This document shows, in pieces, positions 50,092 to 53,312 of a stretch of DNA of 53,312 nucleotides. The position numbers and the translations under genes are program-made. Source of the DNA: Opitutus sp. GAS368 (lineage in GTDB: Bacteria; Verrucomicrobiota; Verrucomicrobiia; Opitutales; UBA953); assembly GCA_945882655.1 (NCBI GenBank), contig CAMCWL010000004.1:1-53312 (forward strand). The letters run 5' to 3'. The notes beneath the pieces are model-generated. The model saw only the letters and a list, made by a program, of their open reading frames with translations, had not been told where the DNA came from and ran no database searches. The first letter of the stretch is position 1, and each line of letters opens with the position of its first letter.

Positions 50092-53000
50092 CGCATGATT
50101 GGCCCTCCGAGTTGAATAAATTCCTCCATCTTTGCCTCGCTGATTGAGTTGGTGAGCGGGTCGATTCGCCTCCCGTTGTAATAAACGTGATAGACCGGGA
50201 AGATTTCATGTTCTGGAATTGCAGTGGTTCCGGCTTTCGCATGGGCAACCCCAAACTCAATGAGCGACCAAATCCAAGGCACCGTTAGGTTGTTAAGTCG
50301 CTGGCTGATTTGTCCACCACTCAACGTGCCGCTCGTGGAGATTCGGCCCTGGGTGTATTGCTCGAAGTCGTCTGCTAGATTTGCGCTGTATGTCTTGCCA
50401 CTCTTCGGATTGAACATAACGGATGTTCCGTTAGTATTCACCGTTCCATCGTATGGGCCGGTTTCACCGGCTGGATCAGGCAGCCAGTCTACGGGAGTGA
50501 CGCCGACTTGTGTTGTTTGCTTAAGATAGTGAGGTTCTCCTTTGATCTTACCGGAGTCGTCCAATTCAAATCTGGCCTGGAAGCGTTGAAACGATCGGAA
50601 CTTGTCTGTCTGTGATTTGAACATCGTGAATCCGGCATCATCGACCATTTTTCGGTTCTTAGAACCTGGCCAATACAACTGGAACTCAGCAGGTGGCGCA
50701 TTGTTTGGCGAACTCTTAATGAGATAGGCATTCACATACTTTCGTCCGCCATCCGGAGAGTGTGGCGTGGTCCAAAGCGGACTGGAACCCGACAGGACCG
50801 CTGCATCCAGCAAAAAGCCGTTTCGAAGCACGAACGAATCCATCACACTGGCATAAGACAATCCATAGTAACTGGGATCGGGCACCATGTCGGTGCCTTT
50901 CGGTAAATTAATCTGCTCACCATCAATCCAGCCAATCACCGTGACGTCAGGGCTTCGATAGCCGAGGTTCTGTTCGAAATCGAACTCGGCAACGGCTCCA
51001 CCCGATGGCGTGTAACGGCAATGAATGCGCCACTTTCCAGGCAACCAGTCAAGCGGGTCGTCGAGTTTCCATTCGTTGTCAGTTCCAACTGGAGCGTCTT
51101 TACGGGAGCCGCTCGGACCAGTTGCCCACCATTGGAATGAGCCGCTTGTTAGCCCCGGAACGCTCCAACTTATGAGGTCGCCGTTTCTGACATCATCGAC
51201 CTCTGGAATTGTCGGACTTGTGTAAGCAATTGGGCCTGATGAGACTGGCCCGGTTGTCCAAGTTTTTGTTGGATCATCACGATTCACAATCTTTACTAAC
51301 ACCGATTCTAGGGTCAAATTAACGTCTACATCCGATGACATGGTCCCAGATGGATGGCCACTAGTAGTCTCACCGTACAACAACCAAGGAAAGTGGCACG
51401 TCAGCGTAACGCCCCCACCGCTCACGGACTCGATCAGATGCACCCATGTGCCGTCATCGGGGGGCACGTAGGGAACGCCCATCGATATCTCCCTGTCTTC
51501 AACTCCTTCGCCATCCACCATCCTGACGGCGTGAAGCCGGACAAAACCTGCGCCTGACTGAGTAAAAGTAACCGAACCGCCCGCATTCACATAATCAGTA
51601 GGCAACGAAAGATTCAGCGTACTGAGCCTACTGATGGCCATCTTTCCTGCCCGAGACCCAGCCTTGATGGCCAAAGATACATCCGCCATGTCGCGGTCCG
51701 GCGTGACACCGGGATCAGGCGATACGCCTAGTTCGTCATAGCCGTCGTTAAGTATGACCAACGGGGAGGCCGAAGCCGAAGGCTGAGGAACATCCGGTTC
51801 GCGGGGCGGGCCGCCATCCGGCTCGGGGTCGTAGAAGTTCAGGTCATAGTCCAGGTCGTTGTCGCCTAGGGCGTCAGCATACCATTCGCGCTGATTGGCT
51901 TCACTGTAATTGGTCCAATCATCCGGGGCAGGATCAAGGTCGTCGCGTATCCCGTCCCCATCTCGGTCATCCCCGAAAGGGGTGTAATCCCAATAATTGG
52001 CCGTACCGTCGTTATCCGCGTCTCCATTCGCACCCTCCCCCCAGTTGATACCGTTATACGGGCTCGTATTTGTGCCGTTCCTGGGATCCGGATCTTGTTC
52101 GTTCGGAATACCATCGCCATCGGCGTCACCCCCGGGAGGCAGGCCGTCATAAGGGTCATCGGGATAGGCGTCGAAATAGTTCAGGATGCCGTCGTTGTCG
52201 ACGTCGCCGAGCGCGGAGGTGCCACTCCACATCGCACCATTGTGAGAGCTGTTATTATAAGGGTCTTCGGGAACGGGGTCGCTCGCATCGGGCAAGCCGT
52301 CCATGTCCGCGTCCCCAGTCCCGTTTAGGCTGTCATACGGCCAGGTGTCGAAGTAATTAGGGATGCCGTCCCCGTCGGCGTCCCCCAAGGCGTCCGACGA
52401 CCAGATGGTCTTGTTATATGCGCTAAAATTATACGGGTCCTCCAGAGCCGGGTCGATACTGTCGAGCATGCCGTCGCCGTCGGTGTCGACCGGCGTCGGA
52501 CCATAGGGCTCGAGGTCCCAGAAGTTAAGGATGGTGTCGCCGTCGGCGTCGCCGCGGACGTCAGCGTACCACTCGACGCCGTTGAACGAGCTATGGTTGT
52601 TCCGGTCGGCTTGCGCCGGGTCGCTGACGTCCGGGATGCCGTCCTGGTCGAAGTCCGCGTTGTCGTAGGGGTCATTCGGATAGGGGTCTTGCGAGTCCGG
52701 ACGGCCGTCACCGTCGGTGTCGGGCTCAGGCTGCGGGTCTCCGCCGCCGCCCGTGCCACCCGAACCGTTGGTCGCATCATAGGGATACGGATCCTGCGAA
52801 TCCACTATCCCGTCGCCGTCAGCGTCACCGTTTCCGTTGTTCGGATCGTTCGGATACGGGTCGGAGGAATCCGGCATGCCGTCACCGTCGGAATCCGGCC
52901 CGGCATAGCTGCCGTTGTAATAATCGTAGGGATAGGCGTCCTGGAAATTGACGATGCCGTCCCCGTCGACGTCTCCATTGGCGGCCCCATACCAGGACGT

Positions 53001-53312
53001 GCCGTTGTAGATGCTGAAGTTCATCGGATCGGCCAAGGCCGGATCCTGCGCGTTGGGAATACCGTCGCCGTCGGTGTCGGCCGTCGGGCTGTCCCATTCG
53101 GGCGGCAGGTTGCCGTTGGTCGAATCGTAGGGCCAGGGGTCCGTGAAGTTCGGGTTCCCGTCGCCGTCGGCGTCGGCTAGGGCGGCCGTATACCAAAGAC
53201 CGCCGTTGACCGGGCTCAGATTGGTGGGGTCGGTAGGCGCAGGATCCTCGGCGTCGGGGATGCCGTCGCCGTCCTGATCGAACACCGGCACGTTGCCGTT
53301 GTAATAGTCGTA
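50088..53312 (-). CDS. Giant secreted TSP3-repeat stalk protein, 5' end beyond the right edge
   Basis: At least 1074 codons; the frame is open to the right edge (YDYYNGN before the first in-window Met), so the signal peptide and first repeats are missing. The stalk (to about 51800) is TSP3-like and close to that of the 43798 protein. The linker domain SASASPLVILNDGYDEL ... QSGAGFVRLHAVR is shared, but the following 400 residues (GKWRIHCRYTPSGGAVAEF, HEIFPVYHVYYNGRRIDP) have no similarity to the zincin-like tip. No catalytic motif is clear. Followed with ATGA overlap by the HEAT-repeat partner. Confidence 0.87.
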   Translation of the reverse strand, partial: YDYYNGNVPVFDQDGDGIPDAEDPAPTDPTNLSPVNGGLWYTAALADADGDGNPNFTDPWPYDSTNGNLPPEWDSPTADTDGDGIPNAQDPALADPMNFSIYNGTSWYGAANGDVDGDGIVNFQDAYPYDYYNGSYAGPDSDGDGMPDSSDPYPNDPNNGNGDADGDGIVDSQDPYPYDATNGSGGTGGGGDPQPEPDTDGDGRPDSQDPYPNDPYDNADFDQDGIPDVSDPAQADRNNHSSFNGVEWYADVRGDADGDTILNFWDLEPYGPTPVDTDGDGMLDSIDPALEDPYNFSAYNKTIWSSDALGDADGDGIPNYFDTWPYDSLNGTGDADMDGLPDASDPVPEDPYNNSSHNGAMWSGTSALGDVDNDGILNYFDAYPDDPYDGLPPGGDADGDGIPNEQDPDPRNGTNTSPYNGINWGEGANGDADNDGTANYWDYTPFGDDRDGDGIRDDLDPAPDDWTNYSEANQREWYADALGDNDLDYDLNFYDPEPDGGPPREPDVPQPSASASPLVILNDGYDELGVSPDPGVTPDRDMADVSLAIKAGSRAGKMAISRLSTLNLSLPTDYVNAGGSVTFTQSGAGFVRLHAVRMVDGEGVEDREISMGVPYVPPDDGTWVHLIESVSGGGVTLTCHFPWLLYGETTSGHPSGTMSSDVDVNLTLESVLVKIVNRDDPTKTWTTGPVSSGPIAYTSPTIPEVDDVRNGDLISWSVPGLTSGSFQWWATGPSGSRKDAPVGTDNEWKLDDPLDWLPGKWRIHCRYTPSGGAVAEFDFEQNLGYRSPDVTVIGWIDGEQINLPKGTDMVPDPSYYGLSYASVMDSFVLRNGFLLDAAVLSGSSPLWTTPHSPDGGRKYVNAYLIKSSPNNAPPAEFQLYWPGSKNRKMVDDAGFTMFKSQTDKFRSFQRFQARFELDDSGKIKGEPHYLKQTTQVGVTPVDWLPDPAGETGPYDGTVNTNGTSVMFNPKSGKTYSANLADDFEQYTQGRISTSGTLSGGQISQRLNNLTVPWIWSLIEFGVAHAKAGTTAIPEHEIFPVYHVYYNGRRIDPLTNSISEAKMEEFIQLGGPIMR

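Overview
The window looks like a GC-rich chromosome segment of a verrucomicrobial bacterium, most likely Opitutae. The indications are a four-gene prepilin-type operon resembling the 'Verru_Chthon' cassettes, very few Shine-Dalgarno motifs upstream of ordinary genes, C/G-rich intergenic micro-repeats, and secreted GDSL, DUF1080 and CE15-like enzymes. No rRNA or long marker lies in the window, so this placement is an inference. No database search was possible; family names come from reading motifs.

Layout. (1) 1-2.4 kb, minus strand: DUF1080 protein, sterol-desaturase-family hydroxylase and a lysine 2,3-aminomutase-family radical SAM enzyme cut by the left edge. (2) accA at 2.6-3.6 kb, facing the prepilin operon (3.7-7.3 kb) across a 19-bp-arm palindromic terminator. 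(3) 7.4-15 kb: a putative Na+/H+ antiporter and an RND tripartite efflux operon, divergent from a TetR/AcrR repressor, with a perfect 12-bp inverted repeat covering the efflux start codon. (4) 15-18 kb: two secreted proteins, a queuosine-precursor-type transporter and tRNA-Leu(UAA). (5) 18.1-23.3 kb: trpA, then the pyrimidine cluster pyrB and pyrC' (a dihydroorotase homologue that has lost metal ligands), a CPBP protease and thiL. (6) 23.3-35.2 kb: small membrane proteins (one with a histone-H1-like tail), DUF5069, a GDSL hydrolase, an MFS exporter, tRNA-Arg(CCG), a CE15-like esterase, dihydrofolate reductase, a SurA/PpiD-like protein, gltX, glnS and tRNA-Ser(GGA). The intergenic DNA here carries six copies of a 28-29 bp hairpin repeat and several micro-repeat clusters.

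(7) 35.2-40 kb: a lower-GC accessory segment directly downstream of tRNA-Ser. It holds an HNH-like protein, an unknown protein, an excisionase-like HTH protein, a CHC2/TOPRIM primase-like protein and a DUF3987-type P-loop protein. No integrase is visible.

(8) 40.1-53.3 kb: the most unusual part. Three very large secreted proteins are built of calcium-binding thrombospondin type-3-like repeats. The two intact 3' ends share a linker domain and then diverge completely, one of them carrying an HELHH zincin-like motif. Each of these two is followed at once (4-bp gap or ATGA overlap) by an unrelated membrane-anchored partner gene. The two stalk genes whose 5' ends lie in the window are each divergent from a paralogous small coiled-coil protein with a signal peptide and a C-terminal membrane anchor ending in RKR. 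I read this as a repeated module of an undescribed polymorphic surface-stalk system. Its function is inference only.
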